Source of the DNA: Pseudomonas sp. HMWF032
GTDB taxonomy: Bacteria > Pseudomonadota > Gammaproteobacteria > Pseudomonadales > Pseudomonadaceae
Reading direction: 5' to 3'
Length of the DNA: 64,000 nt
Assembly: GCF_003060885.1 (NCBI RefSeq)
Contig: NZ_QAIG01000005.1
Span: forward strand, 180,011 to 244,010
Shown: one piece after another, positions 55,432 through 64,000 of the stretch
How the letters are laid out: each line of letters opens with the position of its first letter
Position numbering within the stretch: position 1 is the stretch's first letter
Notes under the pieces: model-generated
Database searches by the model: none
Seen by the model: only the letters and a program-made list of their open reading frames with translations
What the model was told of the DNA's origin: nothing
Position numbers and translations under genes: made by a program

Positions 55432-58400
55432 ATGCCTGCCGTCCCACCCCGTCTCTCCATCTGGACATGGTTGCTGCCGCTGCCATTGCTCCATACTGCC
55501 ACCTGGCTTTCCCTGGCGACCCAGTTCACTGAAGGGGCGGCGCTCTGGTATCTGCCGTTTGCCATAGGACTGGTGCTGGTGCTCTGGTGGGGGCCGCGTG
55601 TGCTGCTGGCGGTTTACCTGAACGCCATGTTCGCGATACCGCTCTGGGGGCTGGATTGGCAATGGGCCCCGCTGTATGCCATTTCGGAGACACTGGGCAT
55701 TGCATTAGCCTGGTGGCTCCTGCGCCTGCGTCCATTCGATCCGTCCTTGCCCGACCTCAGCCATCTGCTGCGTCTGATGATGTTGGGCGTGTTGCTACCT
55801 GCTGTGCCGATGGCGCTTGGCGTGCAGGGCAACCTCTGGCTGACCGGTTACTTACCGCTTTCGGAGTTGCTGGCCGGTAGCATCACCCTGTGGTTGGCCG
55901 ACAGCCTGACGTCTGTTGCCCTGGCTGTTCCGCTGCTGGTCTATCTGACGCCTCTGTTACGTCGCCATGGCTGGCTGCGTGGCACTTCACGCAAGGGCTA
56001 CAAGCGGGTGCCCGAGGTGCTGCTGCAGTTGCCGCCTTGGTCGCTGCTGCTGGTGTTGCTGCTGAGCATGCCCTGGTTGCTGGGGATGCTGCCGTTGACC
56101 CTGAATCTGCCCTTGATTGGTGTGATGATGCTGGGGTTGGCGTTGGTCTGGGGCTTTGCGGGCAGTGTCTGTGGGGCCGTATTGAGTGTGCTGATGGTCT
56201 TGATTCTGCCGCTGCTGCGCGGCATGGGTGAGACTGAGGCATGGTTTAATCCGCAGCGTCTGGAACTGCATTTCAGTGTGCTGCTGTTTATGTTGGCCAC
56301 CTTACTGGTGGGACGCAGCCTCAGTGACTTGCGCCTGTCGCTGGGGCGCAGCGCGCAGATGCAGCAGCAACTGGCGTTGGCCAACCTGGCGCTGGAAGCC
56401 AGTCCGCTGGGGGTGGTGATTGCCGATGCACGGCAACCTGGCCTGCCGCTGATCTACTGCAACCCGGCGTTTGGACAGATCACCGGGTACAACCGTGCCG
56501 AGACCTTGGGCAATAACTGGAGTTTCTTGCTGGGTGACGATCGTCAGCAGGAAGCCTTCAGCCGTCTGCAGCAGGCCGTGCGTGATGGCATGCCCTGTGA
56601 TGTGGTGCTGCGTAACTACCGCAAGAGCGGGCAGATGTTCTGGAACGAGCTGACGCTGGCACCCATGCGGGATGACCTGGGCATCAGCCATTTTGTTGCA
56701 TTGCAGAGTGATGTGAGTGCCCGCGAACAGTTGGCCACTCAGGTGCGTTCGCAGAGTGACGAATTGCTCAGGCAGAGCTATCTGTTCAGTCAGACCGAGC
56801 ATATCGCCAACCTCGGTGGCTGGGTGCTGAACATGCCGCAGCAGACCATGGATTGGAGCGCGGGCTGTTTCCGCATCTACGAACTGGATCCGAAGAACGG
56901 CACGCCCGACCTCAATAGCGCCTTGAGTTACCTGGATGCCAGCGGCCGCGTTACGGCCGAGCAGGTGCTGCAGCAGCTCATTGATGGGTTGGAGCAATTC
57001 GATATTGAAGTGCGCCTGCTGACCGCCAAAGGTAAGACTCGCTGGCTGCGCATTCGCGGTATCAGTGAGCGCGACGGCCGCGAGTTGGTGCGGGTGTATG
57101 GCGCACTGCAGGATGTCAGCGCGCGTAAATACGCCGAGCAGCAGTTGCGCGAGCGTGACGAGCGCCTGCATCTGTTTTTTGAAGCACCATTGATCGGGAT
57201 GGCCCAGACCAGCCCTAACTTTGCCTGGGAAGAGGTCAATCACAAGCTGTGCAGCATCCTTGGTTGTAGCCGTGAGCAGTTAATGGCCAGCTCTTGGGAG
57301 AGTCTGTCGTTAAAAGAGGATCTGCGCATCGAGCAGCCTTTGCTTGATCAGGTGCTCATCGGTATGCGTGAAGGCTTCGAGCTGGAAAAACGCTTCCGCC
57401 GTGCTGACGGCAGTCTGGTGCATACCCGCGTCAGCCTGCGTGCCGTTCGCCACAGCACCGGGCGGGTTCGCATGTTTCTCTTGCTGGTGGAGGACATCAG
57501 CGAGCGCCTGCAGGCCGAGGCCCGCTATCGCACCCTGGTTGAGCACGCACCTGAAGCCATTGTGTTGTTTGATCTCAATGGCAATTTGGTCGAGTGCAAC
57601 GAAAATGCCCTGCGCCTGCTGCGCTACAGCCGCGAGGAAATCGCCCGCCGGCGCGTATTTGATCTGAGCCCACCCAAACAGGCCGATGGCCGTCTGACCA
57701 GTGAGCTGGGCAGAATTTACCTGCGCCGGGTAATGGCCGGTGAGGCTCCGGTTTTTGAGTGGCTACACCGTGACAGCGCTGGCCGGCAGATTCCCTGCGA
57801 GGTTCGCCTGGTACGGATGCCCGGTGAGCCGATCCTGATTCGCGGCAGCCTCACCGATATTTCCGAGCGTCAGCGTTATCAGCGCGAGATCGAGCGGCTG
57901 GCGTTTAGTGATGAACTCACCGGGTTGCCGAATCGGCGCTTACTGCTTGATCGCCTGCAGCATGCGATGGACCGCGAGTTGCGTGAAAACACCTTGGGCG
58001 CCTTGTTGTTTATCGATCTGGATCACTTCAAGACAGTCAATGACAGTCTGGGTCATCTGGTTGGCGATGGCCTGCTGCGCGAAGTGACGGCGCGCCTGGC
58101 CAGCGGTCTGCGCGCTGAAGACACCCTGGCGCGGATGGGGGGAGACGAATTTGTGGTCCTGCTGGAGGGGCTCGACAGCAATGCGCAACTGGCTGCCGAG
58201 TCTGCTGCGATTACCGCCGAGAAGCTGCTGAAAAGCCTAGCCGGCACCTGCTGGATCGACGGTCATGAGCTGTCCATCAGTGCCAGTATCGGCATTGCGT
58301 TGCATCCGTTTGGCAGTCAATTGGCCTCTGATGTACTGAAGCAGGCCGATACTGCGATGTACCGGGCCAAGCAGAGCGGGCGCAATGCGCTGCATTTCTT

Positions 58401-59202
58401 CGCGCCAGAAATGCAGGCAGCCATCGACCAGCGCCTGCAGTTGCAGAGTGAGTTGCGCCAGGCTGTGCAGCGCAACCAGTTGCATCTGGCGTTTCAACCT
58501 CAGGTGGCCCTGAGCAATGAACGGGTGACGGGCGCCGAGGTGCTGCTGCGCTGGGTGCACCCCGAGCGTGGGGAGATCATGCCGACAGACTTTATCCCAT
58601 TGGCCGAAGAAACCGGGCTGATCGAGGAGTTGGGCGGTTGGGTGCTGGAACAGGCCTGTGCCGCTTTGGCGCGCTGGTTGCCGCAGTGGCCGTACATGGT
58701 TCTGGCGGTCAACCTCAGCCCGCGAGAATTGCGTCAGCGCAGTTGCGTGACACGCGTCAGCGAATGTCTGCAGCGTCATCAGGTCCCGGCGACAGCATTG
58801 GAACTGGAAATTACCGAAGGCGTGCTGCTGGAAGAGGTCGAGCAGTGCATCAGCAATATGCAGGCACTCAAGGCGCTCGGTGTGCGTTTCGCCATCGATG
58901 ACTTCGGTACGGGCTACTCCTCACTGACGTACCTCAAGCGCCTGCCACTGGATCGCCTGAAGATCGACCGCAGTTTTACCTGGGACATGGACGGTGAAGA
59001 TGGCAGTGGTCTGATGCTGGTGCAGACCATCCTCGTCATCGCTCGCAACCTGGGCCTGGAGTGTGTTGCCGAAGGCATCGAAAGCCAGTGGCAACTCGAC
59101 TGCCTGCGCCAGCAGGGCTGTTCATTGGGGCAGGGCTATCACTTCAGTCAACCGTTGAAAGAGGCGGATTTCCAGGCCTGGCTGGAGCAGCACCAGCTAT
59201 AG
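55432..59202 (+). CDS. MASE1-PAS(x3-4)-GGDEF-EAL cyclic-di-GMP enzyme
   Basis: This 1256-residue protein begins with an integral membrane sensor domain of about eight hydrophobic segments (MASE1-like, residues 10-290). Three to four PAS/PAC domains follow (about 305-430, 440-560, 575-690, 695-815), then a GGDEF domain (about 820-985) with intact GGDEF and an RxxD inhibitory site (RAED five residues upstream), and an EAL domain (about 1000-1250) with GAEVLLRWVHP, LELEITEGVLL, AIDDFGTGYSS and KIDRSF. Both activities look possible. It lies after envZ and is convergent with rimK; see finding on rimABK. Confidence 0.87.
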   Translation: MPAVPPRLSIWTWLLPLPLLHTATWLSLATQFTEGAALWYLPFAIGLVLVLWWGPRVLLAVYLNAMFAIPLWGLDWQWAPLYAISETLGIALAWWLLRLRPFDPSLPDLSHLLRLMMLGVLLPAVPMALGVQGNLWLTGYLPLSELLAGSITLWLADSLTSVALAVPLLVYLTPLLRRHGWLRGTSRKGYKRVPEVLLQLPPWSLLLVLLLSMPWLLGMLPLTLNLPLIGVMMLGLALVWGFAGSVCGAVLSVLMVLILPLLRGMGETEAWFNPQRLELHFSVLLFMLATLLVGRSLSDLRLSLGRSAQMQQQLALANLALEASPLGVVIADARQPGLPLIYCNPAFGQITGYNRAETLGNNWSFLLGDDRQQEAFSRLQQAVRDGMPCDVVLRNYRKSGQMFWNELTLAPMRDDLGISHFVALQSDVSAREQLATQVRSQSDELLRQSYLFSQTEHIANLGGWVLNMPQQTMDWSAGCFRIYELDPKNGTPDLNSALSYLDASGRVTAEQVLQQLIDGLEQFDIEVRLLTAKGKTRWLRIRGISERDGRELVRVYGALQDVSARKYAEQQLRERDERLHLFFEAPLIGMAQTSPNFAWEEVNHKLCSILGCSREQLMASSWESLSLKEDLRIEQPLLDQVLIGMREGFELEKRFRRADGSLVHTRVSLRAVRHSTGRVRMFLLLVEDISERLQAEARYRTLVEHAPEAIVLFDLNGNLVECNENALRLLRYSREEIARRRVFDLSPPKQADGRLTSELGRIYLRRVMAGEAPVFEWLHRDSAGRQIPCEVRLVRMPGEPILIRGSLTDISERQRYQREIERLAFSDELTGLPNRRLLLDRLQHAMDRELRENTLGALLFIDLDHFKTVNDSLGHLVGDGLLREVTARLASGLRAEDTLARMGGDEFVVLLEGLDSNAQLAAESAAITAEKLLKSLAGTCWIDGHELSISASIGIALHPFGSQLASDVLKQADTAMYRAKQSGRNALHFFAPEMQAAIDQRLQLQSELRQAVQRNQLHLAFQPQVALSNERVTGAEVLLRWVHPERGEIMPTDFIPLAEETGLIEELGGWVLEQACAALARWLPQWPYMVLAVNLSPRELRQRSCVTRVSECLQRHQVPATALELEITEGVLLEEVEQCISNMQALKALGVRFAIDDFGTGYSSLTYLKRLPLDRLKIDRSFTWDMDGEDGSGLMLVQTILVIARNLGLECVAEGIESQWQLDCLRQQGCSLGQGYHFSQPLKEADFQAWLEQHQL

Positions 59203-59285
59203 GCTTGAGTATGCGTTTCGGTATCCCTGCTGTGATCTGCAGGACCGGCCCGGCCATCCTTGGCCGGCGTTCGCCTACATCCGGC

Positions 59286-60191
59286 TCACCCCTTGCCCTT
59301 GGTGCGGGTCAGGTGTGGGCCGCCGTTCTTCTCGATGTACTGGATGATCATTCCGGCGACATCTTTGCCGGTGGTGGTTTCGATGCCTTCCAGGCCCGGC
59401 GATGAGTTCACCTCCATCACCAGCGGGCCGTGGTTGGAGCGCAGGATATCCACGCCGGCCACGCTCAGCCCCATGACCTTGGCGGCGCGGATGGCCGTCA
59501 TGCGCTCCTCTGGGGTGATCTTGATCAGGCTGGCGCTGCCGCCGCGGTGCAGGTTGGAGCGGAATTCGCCGGGCTTGGCCTGGCGCTTCATCGCCGCAAT
59601 CACCTTGTCGCCGACCACGAAGCAGCGGATATCCGCGCCGCCGGCTTCCTTGATGTATTCCTGCACCATGATGTCCTGCTTGAGGCCCATAAAGGCCTCG
59701 ATGACCGACTCGGCCGCCGTCGCCGTTTCACACAGCACCACGCCGATGCCTTGGGTACCTTCCAGCACCTTGATCACCAGCGGTGCGCCGTTGACCATCT
59801 GGATCAGGTCGGCGATGTCATCCGGTGAGTGGGCAAAACCGGTGACCGGCAGGCCAACACCTCGGCGCGACAGCAGTTGTAGCGAACGCAGTTTGTCCCG
59901 TGAACGGGCGATGGCCACCGACTCGTTGAGTGGAAAAACACCCATCATCTCGAACTGGCGCAGCACCGCGCAGCCGTAGAACGTCACCGACGCGCCGATG
60001 CGTGGAATGACCGCATCGAAGCCTTCCAGCGGTTTACCCCGGTAATGGATTTGTGGCTTGTGACTGGCAATGTTCATGTAGGCGCGCAGGGTGTCGATCA
60101 CCACCATCTCGTGGCCCCGTAGCTGTCCGGCTTCGACCAGGCGGCGGGTGGAATACAGGCGCGGGTTGCGCGACAACACGGCGATCTTCAT
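59286..60191 (-). CDS. rimK: Ribosomal protein S6 / glutamate ligase
   Basis: This 301-residue ATP-grasp enzyme ([51 protein letters not shown]) adds glutamate residues to the C-terminus of ribosomal protein S6 and, in E. coli, also makes poly-alpha-glutamate. ATG 60191 overlaps the rimB stop by 4 bp (ATGA), so the two are translationally coupled. In P. fluorescens the RimABK set alters ribosome composition and c-di-GMP-linked behaviour. Confidence 0.95.
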   Translation of the reverse strand: MKIAVLSRNPRLYSTRRLVEAGQLRGHEMVVIDTLRAYMNIASHKPQIHYRGKPLEGFDAVIPRIGASVTFYGCAVLRQFEMMGVFPLNESVAIARSRDKLRSLQLLSRRGVGLPVTGFAHSPDDIADLIQMVNGAPLVIKVLEGTQGIGVVLCETATAAESVIEAFMGLKQDIMVQEYIKEAGGADIRCFVVGDKVIAAMKRQAKPGEFRSNLHRGGSASLIKITPEERMTAIRAAKVMGLSVAGVDILRSNHGPLVMEVNSSPGLEGIETTTGKDVAGMIIQYIEKNGGPHLTRTKGKG

Positions 60192-60655
60192 TGGGCACCA
60201 GAAGGGTCTGCAAGGGTGGGTTTGTTTTGTACGTAGCTCAATGCCGGGTTGACCAGTAACTGCCCGGCAATCAGCGCCTTGGAACCGAGCAACACGCGGT
60301 AGCGCATGGTTTTGCGGCAGGTCAGGGTGAACTCCACCGGCCACTCGCGTTCGCCCAGGGTCAGGGGAGTGCGGATTACATAGCGCGACTGGCTCTGGCC
60401 GTTGGAGCTTTTGATGGTCTTTACCGATACCAGCTGTGCTTCGCAGCGGTGGCGGCGTTGCACCAGGGTGCCCAGGTGCGCCGTGAAGCGTACCCAGGGT
60501 TCGCCATCGCGATCGAACGGCTGGATCTCACTGGCGTGCAGGCTGGACGTGCTGGCGCCGGTGTCGATCTTGGCGCGCAGGCCAACCATGCCCAGCTCCG
60601 GCAGGTTTATCCATTCGCGCAGGCCAATTACGCCCAGTTGGTCAAAGGTCTTCAA
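60188..60655 (-). CDS. rimB: RimB-type retropepsin-like zinc/aspartic protease
   Basis: This 155-residue protein has the retropepsin-like [11 protein letters not shown] motif (residues 31-41) and the C-terminal [16 protein letters not shown]. The family partners RimK and cleaves or trims its products in P. fluorescens. The start is a TTG (60655), giving [26 protein letters not shown] is weakly placed upstream. It is the first gene of the rimBK pair, divergent from hslR. No rimA gene lies upstream. Confidence 0.88.
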   Translation of the reverse strand: MKTFDQLGVIGLREWINLPELGMVGLRAKIDTGASTSSLHASEIQPFDRDGEPWVRFTAHLGTLVQRRHRCEAQLVSVKTIKSSNGQSQSRYVIRTPLTLGEREWPVEFTLTCRKTMRYRVLLGSKALIAGQLLVNPALSYVQNKPTLADPSGAQ

Positions 60656-60752
60656 AAGGTAGTTCCAAGCTATTTGCGGGCATTCTAGTTGGCACGTGTG
60701 ACAACTGCATCAGGCAAAATGTCCGTCTCACGGCGTGATCAGCGAGGATCGG

Positions 60753-61184
60753 ATGAGCGATAAAAATGAAGACGACAAGGTGCGTCTGGACAAATGGCTG
60801 TGGGCGGCACGCTTCTATAAAACCCGCGCCTTGGCCAAGGCGGCCATCGAAGGCGGCAAGGTGCATCACCGCGGTGAGCGCTGCAAGCCAGGCAAGGAGC
60901 CGAAGGTGGGCGATGTCTATGTGATCCGCACCGGTTTCGAGGAGCGCAGCGTGGTGGTGCAGGCGCTCTCAGTGGTGCGCCGGGGCGCGCCAGAAGCGCA
61001 GGCTCTGTATGCCGAAACGGCTGAGAGCATCGTGCGTCGCGAGCAGGCCGCCGCCCAGCGTAAGGCAGGCGCATTAGGCATGCAAACCGAGGGGCGGCCG
61101 AGCAAGAAGCAGCGCCGGCAGATTCACGACTTCAACGAGCGGCAGGACGGCGGCCTGCGCCATCCCTGGGTGGATGAGGAGTGA
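60753..61184 (+). CDS. hslR: Heat-shock S4-domain protein HslR
   Basis: This 143-residue protein has an S4 RNA-binding domain (VRLDKWLWAARFYKTRALAKAAIEGG, then KVGDVYVIR) and a basic C-terminal tail (SKKQRRQIHDFNERQDGG). HslR (Hsp15) rescues stalled 50S subunits carrying peptidyl-tRNA after heat shock. ATG 60753 is preferred because the S4 domain begins directly after MSDKNEDDK. Confidence 0.93.
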   Translation: MSDKNEDDKVRLDKWLWAARFYKTRALAKAAIEGGKVHHRGERCKPGKEPKVGDVYVIRTGFEERSVVVQALSVVRRGAPEAQALYAETAESIVRREQAAAQRKAGALGMQTEGRPSKKQRRQIHDFNERQDGGLRHPWVDEE

Positions 61185-61361
61185 TTCAGCGCTCGTAAAG
61201 GTTCCACGCTGTGTATATACAATCAGGCCATTCTTGCCAGCAGCGGTGGCCTTCTGCGGCCGTGATAGCTTCTTCCCGCAGGACCGATAGATAAGAGGCG
61301 CTTGGTCGGCTGGGCGTTTGCGCCTAAAATCGCCGGCCGAGTCACATTCAGTGAAGTTGGC

Positions 61362-62249
61362 ATGTCTGATTTTTCTCAACGCTTCTTGTTCGACGACAGC
61401 GATATCCGCGGCGAACTGGTCGGTCTGACCGACAGCTACAGCCATGTGCTGGCCAAGCACACCTACCCGCAACCCGTCGCCCAACTGCTGGGTGAGCTGC
61501 TGGCTGCTGCTGCTTTGCTGATTGGCACCCTGAAATTCGAGGGCCTGCTGATCCTCCAGGCTCGCTCCTCCGGTGCCGTGCCCTTGCTGATGGTTGAATG
61601 CTCCAGCGAAGGCGAGTTACGCGGTATCGCCCGCTACCACGCCGAGCAGATTGCTGCCGATGCCAGCTTGCGCGAGTTGATGCCCGATGGCGTGCTGGCC
61701 ATGACCGTCGACCCGAAATCCGGGCAGCGTTATCAGGGCATCGTCGATCTGGAAGGCGACACCCTGGCCGACTGCCTGACCAATTACTTCGCCACCTCCG
61801 AGCAGTTGCCTACCCGCTTCTGGCTTAGCGCCGATGGTCAGCGTGCTCGCGGCCTGCTGTTGCAGCAGTTACCGGCCGACCGCCTGAAGGAGGCCGATGA
61901 GCGTGAAGCCAGCTGGCAGCATGCCATGGCTCTGGCCGATACGCTGAAGGCCGAGGAACTGCTCGGTCTGGATAACGAAACCCTGCTGCACCGTCTGTAT
62001 CACCAGGAAGCCCTGCGCCTGTTTGATCCGCGTGTCCTGCAGTTCCGCTGTAGCTGCTCGCGTGAGCGCTCCAGCCGTGCCCTGATCAGCCTGGGACAGG
62101 CCGATGCCGAGGCGCTGGTGCAGGAGCATGGCGGCAGTGTGGAAATCGACTGCCAGTTCTGCAACGAGCGCTACCTGTTCGATGCGGCGGATGTACTGCA
62201 ATTGTTTATTGATGGCAGCATCGATGCGCCGTCAGACACGCGCCACTAG
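61362..62249 (+). CDS. hslO: Redox-regulated chaperone Hsp33
   Basis: This 295-residue cytosolic holdase is activated by oxidation plus unfolding. The C-terminal zinc-binding thiols are complete: C230, C232 (FRCSC) and C264, C267 (CQFC). ATG 61362 begins [19 protein letters not shown], the family start. It lies 177 bp after hslR on the same strand, with an AT-rich gap containing a TATACAAT-like sequence near 61214. Confidence 0.95.
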   Translation: MSDFSQRFLFDDSDIRGELVGLTDSYSHVLAKHTYPQPVAQLLGELLAAAALLIGTLKFEGLLILQARSSGAVPLLMVECSSEGELRGIARYHAEQIAADASLRELMPDGVLAMTVDPKSGQRYQGIVDLEGDTLADCLTNYFATSEQLPTRFWLSADGQRARGLLLQQLPADRLKEADEREASWQHAMALADTLKAEELLGLDNETLLHRLYHQEALRLFDPRVLQFRCSCSRERSSRALISLGQADAEALVQEHGGSVEIDCQFCNERYLFDAADVLQLFIDGSIDAPSDTRH

Positions 62250-62309
62250 GCGTGCGGCTCTAAAACGAGGCGTGGAGAACTGATCAGAGGCTGCACCCGC
62301 AGTTTAGTT

Positions 62310-62364
62310 TTTCTGGCATAATCCGCGCACTTTTTCGCTGTAGTAGTGCTCTCTTTTCTACTAC
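62310..62364 (+). promoter_or_regulatory. pckA promoter region and 5' UTR hairpin
   Basis: TGGCATAAT (extended -10, 62314-62322) lacks a good -35 at the usual distance. GTAGTAG (62340-62346) and CTACTAC (62358-62364) form a perfect 7-bp hairpin in the expected leader. Confidence 0.45.
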
Positions 62365-62407
62365 AAAACGTTCGGAAGACTCGGCCACGTGGCCGACGGG
62401 GACCCAC

Positions 62408-63949
62408 ATGACGCAAGCCAACAACGCCGTGTACACCGACATCAGCGCTGCCCAACTGGTCGAAGAAGCCCTTCGTCGCGGTGAAGGCGAGCTGGCCGCC
62501 AATGGCTCGCTGGTCGTACGCACAGGCCATCGCACGGGTCGTTCTCCGGCTGACCGCTTCATCGTGCAAGAGCCGAGCACCGAGGCGAAAATCGCCTGGG
62601 GCGCAATCAACCGCCCGTTCCCGGCTGACAAGTTCGATGCTCTGTGGGACCGCGTGCAGGCATTCTCCGACGCTCAGGACAGCTTCGTGTCCTACGTTCA
62701 TGTAGGTTCTGCCGATGCGCACTACCTGCCGGTCAAGATGACCACCGCCACCGCCTGGCAGAACCTGTTCGGCCGTTGCCTGTTCATCAATCCGGAGCAG
62801 TACAACCCGGCTGGCAAAGACGAGTGGCAAGTGCTCAACGTCGCCAACTTCGAATGCGTACCGGAGCGTGATGGCACCAATTCCGATGGCTGCGTGATCC
62901 TCAACTTCGCCGCCAAGAAAGTCCTGATCGCCGGCATGCGTTACGCCGGTGAAATGAAGAAAGCCATGTTTAGCGTGCAGAACTTCCTGCTGCCGGACGC
63001 TGACGTGCTGCCGATGCACTGCGCCGCCAACATCGGCGAAGAAGGCGACGTGACCCTGTTCTTCGGCCTGTCCGGCACCGGCAAGACCACCCTGTCCGCT
63101 GACCCAAGCCGCTACCTGATTGGTGACGACGAGCACGGTTGGGGCGTAGGCGTGGTGTTCAACATTGAAGGCGGTTGCTATGCCAAGTGCATCGACCTGT
63201 CCGAGAAGAACGAGCCGGTGATCTGGAAAGCCATCCAGTTCGGCGCTGTCCTGGAAAACGTGGTCCTCGACGAAAACCGCGTACCGAACTACGCCGATGA
63301 CAGCCTGACCCAGAACAGCCGCGCGGCTTACCCGCTGGAGCTGGTCGAGAAGCGTTCCGAGAAGAACCTGGGCGGCGAGCCGAACGCCGTGATCTTCCTG
63401 ACCTGCGACCTCACCGGCGTACTGCCGCCCGTGTCGATCCTCAATGAAGAGCAAGCGGCGTACCACTTCCTCTCCGGCTACACCGCGCTGGTGGGTTCCA
63501 CCGAAATGGGTTCGGGCGGCGGCATCAAGTCGACTTTCTCCACCTGCTTCGGCGCGCCATTCTTCCCGCGTCCGGCTGGTGAATATGCGGAACTGCTGAT
63601 CAAGCGCATCCGCGGCTTTGGCTCCAAGGTCTACCTGGTCAACACCGGCTGGACCGGCGGTGGCTACGGCGTTGGCAAGCGTTTCAATATCCCAACCACC
63701 CGTGGCGTGATTGCAGCGATCCAGAGCGGCGCGCTGATCGGTGCCGAAACCGAGCTGCTGCCAATCATCAACCTGAGCGTGCCGAAGTCGGTGCCGGGCG
63801 TTGAAACCAACCTGCTCAACCCGCGCAACACCTGGGAAGACAAGAACGCCTACGACGAAGCAGCGAAAGGTCTGGCCGGACTGTTCATCGAGAACTTCAA
63901 GAAGTTCGATGTCAGCGATGCCATCAAGAACGCCGGCCCGCAGCTCTAA
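62408..63949 (+). CDS. pckA: ATP-dependent phosphoenolpyruvate carboxykinase
   Basis: This 513-residue enzyme makes phosphoenolpyruvate from oxaloacetate with ATP, the first step of gluconeogenesis from organic acids, the main carbon diet of pseudomonads. The kinase P-loop is [11 protein letters not shown] (220-230), followed by GDDEHGWG; the substrate-binding [13 protein letters not shown] (41-53) is also present. Length is typical of bacterial PckA. ATG 62408; a strong terminator follows. Transcription is toward the window end. Confidence 0.97.
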   Translation: MTQANNAVYTDISAAQLVEEALRRGEGELAANGSLVVRTGHRTGRSPADRFIVQEPSTEAKIAWGAINRPFPADKFDALWDRVQAFSDAQDSFVSYVHVGSADAHYLPVKMTTATAWQNLFGRCLFINPEQYNPAGKDEWQVLNVANFECVPERDGTNSDGCVILNFAAKKVLIAGMRYAGEMKKAMFSVQNFLLPDADVLPMHCAANIGEEGDVTLFFGLSGTGKTTLSADPSRYLIGDDEHGWGVGVVFNIEGGCYAKCIDLSEKNEPVIWKAIQFGAVLENVVLDENRVPNYADDSLTQNSRAAYPLELVEKRSEKNLGGEPNAVIFLTCDLTGVLPPVSILNEEQAAYHFLSGYTALVGSTEMGSGGGIKSTFSTCFGAPFFPRPAGEYAELLIKRIRGFGSKVYLVNTGWTGGGYGVGKRFNIPTTRGVIAAIQSGALIGAETELLPIINLSVPKSVPGVETNLLNPRNTWEDKNAYDEAAKGLAGLFIENFKKFDVSDAIKNAGPQL

Positions 63950-63967
63950 GTTGTAACGGCTGCATTG

Positions 63968-64000
63968 AAAAAACCGCCGTTATCGGCGGTTTTTTTTTTT
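63968..64000 (+). terminator. Intrinsic terminator of pckA
   Basis: ACCGCCG (63973-63979) / CGGCGGT (63984-63990) with a 4-nt loop is preceded by an A-run and followed by at least ten Ts to the window end. Confidence 0.92.

Overview
The window is a GC-rich, gene-dense stretch of a Pseudomonas chromosome. The evidence is gene content and order: algC-dut-coaBC-radC, rpmB-rpmG, dadR/dadA-ridA-dadX-pauR-cycB, xpt-rep, gshA-tex-ompR/envZ, rimK-rimB and hslR-hslO-pckA are all arranged as I remember them from P. aeruginosa PAO1 (around PA5322-PA5295 and PA5203-PA5192). A third block (PAS-GGDEF-EAL gene, desA, GGDEF gene, OprD-type porin, aguA) resembles PAO1 PA0285-PA0292. I cannot name the species. 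I see no rRNA, tRNA, CRISPR array, transposase or prophage genes.

Layout. 1-5.7 kb: housekeeping genes (partial algC, dut, coaBC, radC), a peptide-binding protein and the L28/L33 ribosomal operon. 5.7-17.2 kb: amine and D-amino-acid catabolism (cupin, kauB-like dehydrogenase, MFS transporter, MocR regulator, DUF1127 protein, FAD oxidase, dadR/dadA/ridA/dadX, PauR-like repressor). 17.3-25 kb: cytochrome c5, xpt, rep, a ProE-like GSDEF/EAL protein, PBP7 and a chromate transporter. 25-28.4 kb: a second gamma-glutamyl-polyamine cluster (glutamine-synthetase-like ligase, XRE-cupin regulator, FAD oxidase), interrupted by a 140-bp MITE-like repeat. 28.4-37.7 kb: a tightly packed five-gene minus-strand signalling operon (GGDEF/EAL enzyme, 1488-residue multi-sensor histidine kinase, single-domain response regulator, Hpt-REC-REC-GGDEF protein, GNAT acetyltransferase). 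37.9-41.9 kb: desA, a PAS-GGDEF diguanylate cyclase and an OprD-family porin. 42.2-43.6 kb: an ArsR/BigR-type sulfur-responsive operon with two YeeE/YedE half-transporters, followed by a decayed DUF2892 gene. 43.9-48.8 kb: a BdlA-like PAS-PAS chemoreceptor, aguA, an amidase-signature enzyme and a small Rmf/CrpP-like protein. 48.9-64 kb: gshA, tex, ompR/envZ, a MASE1-PAS-GGDEF-EAL protein, rimK/rimB, hslR, hslO and pckA.

How the genes fit together. Two themes recur. One is polyamine and arginine-derived amine catabolism by gamma-glutamylation: ligase, oxidases, aldehyde dehydrogenase, repressor and agmatine deiminase, scattered over three loci. The other is cyclic-di-GMP signalling: five proteins carry a GGDEF domain (three of these also carry EAL), and a PAS-MCP protein may belong to the same network. 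The strongest candidate for an under-described system is the 28.4-37.7 kb operon, which looks like a complete multi-step phosphorelay ending in a c-di-GMP synthase. Most other genes are ordinary Pseudomonas core genes.
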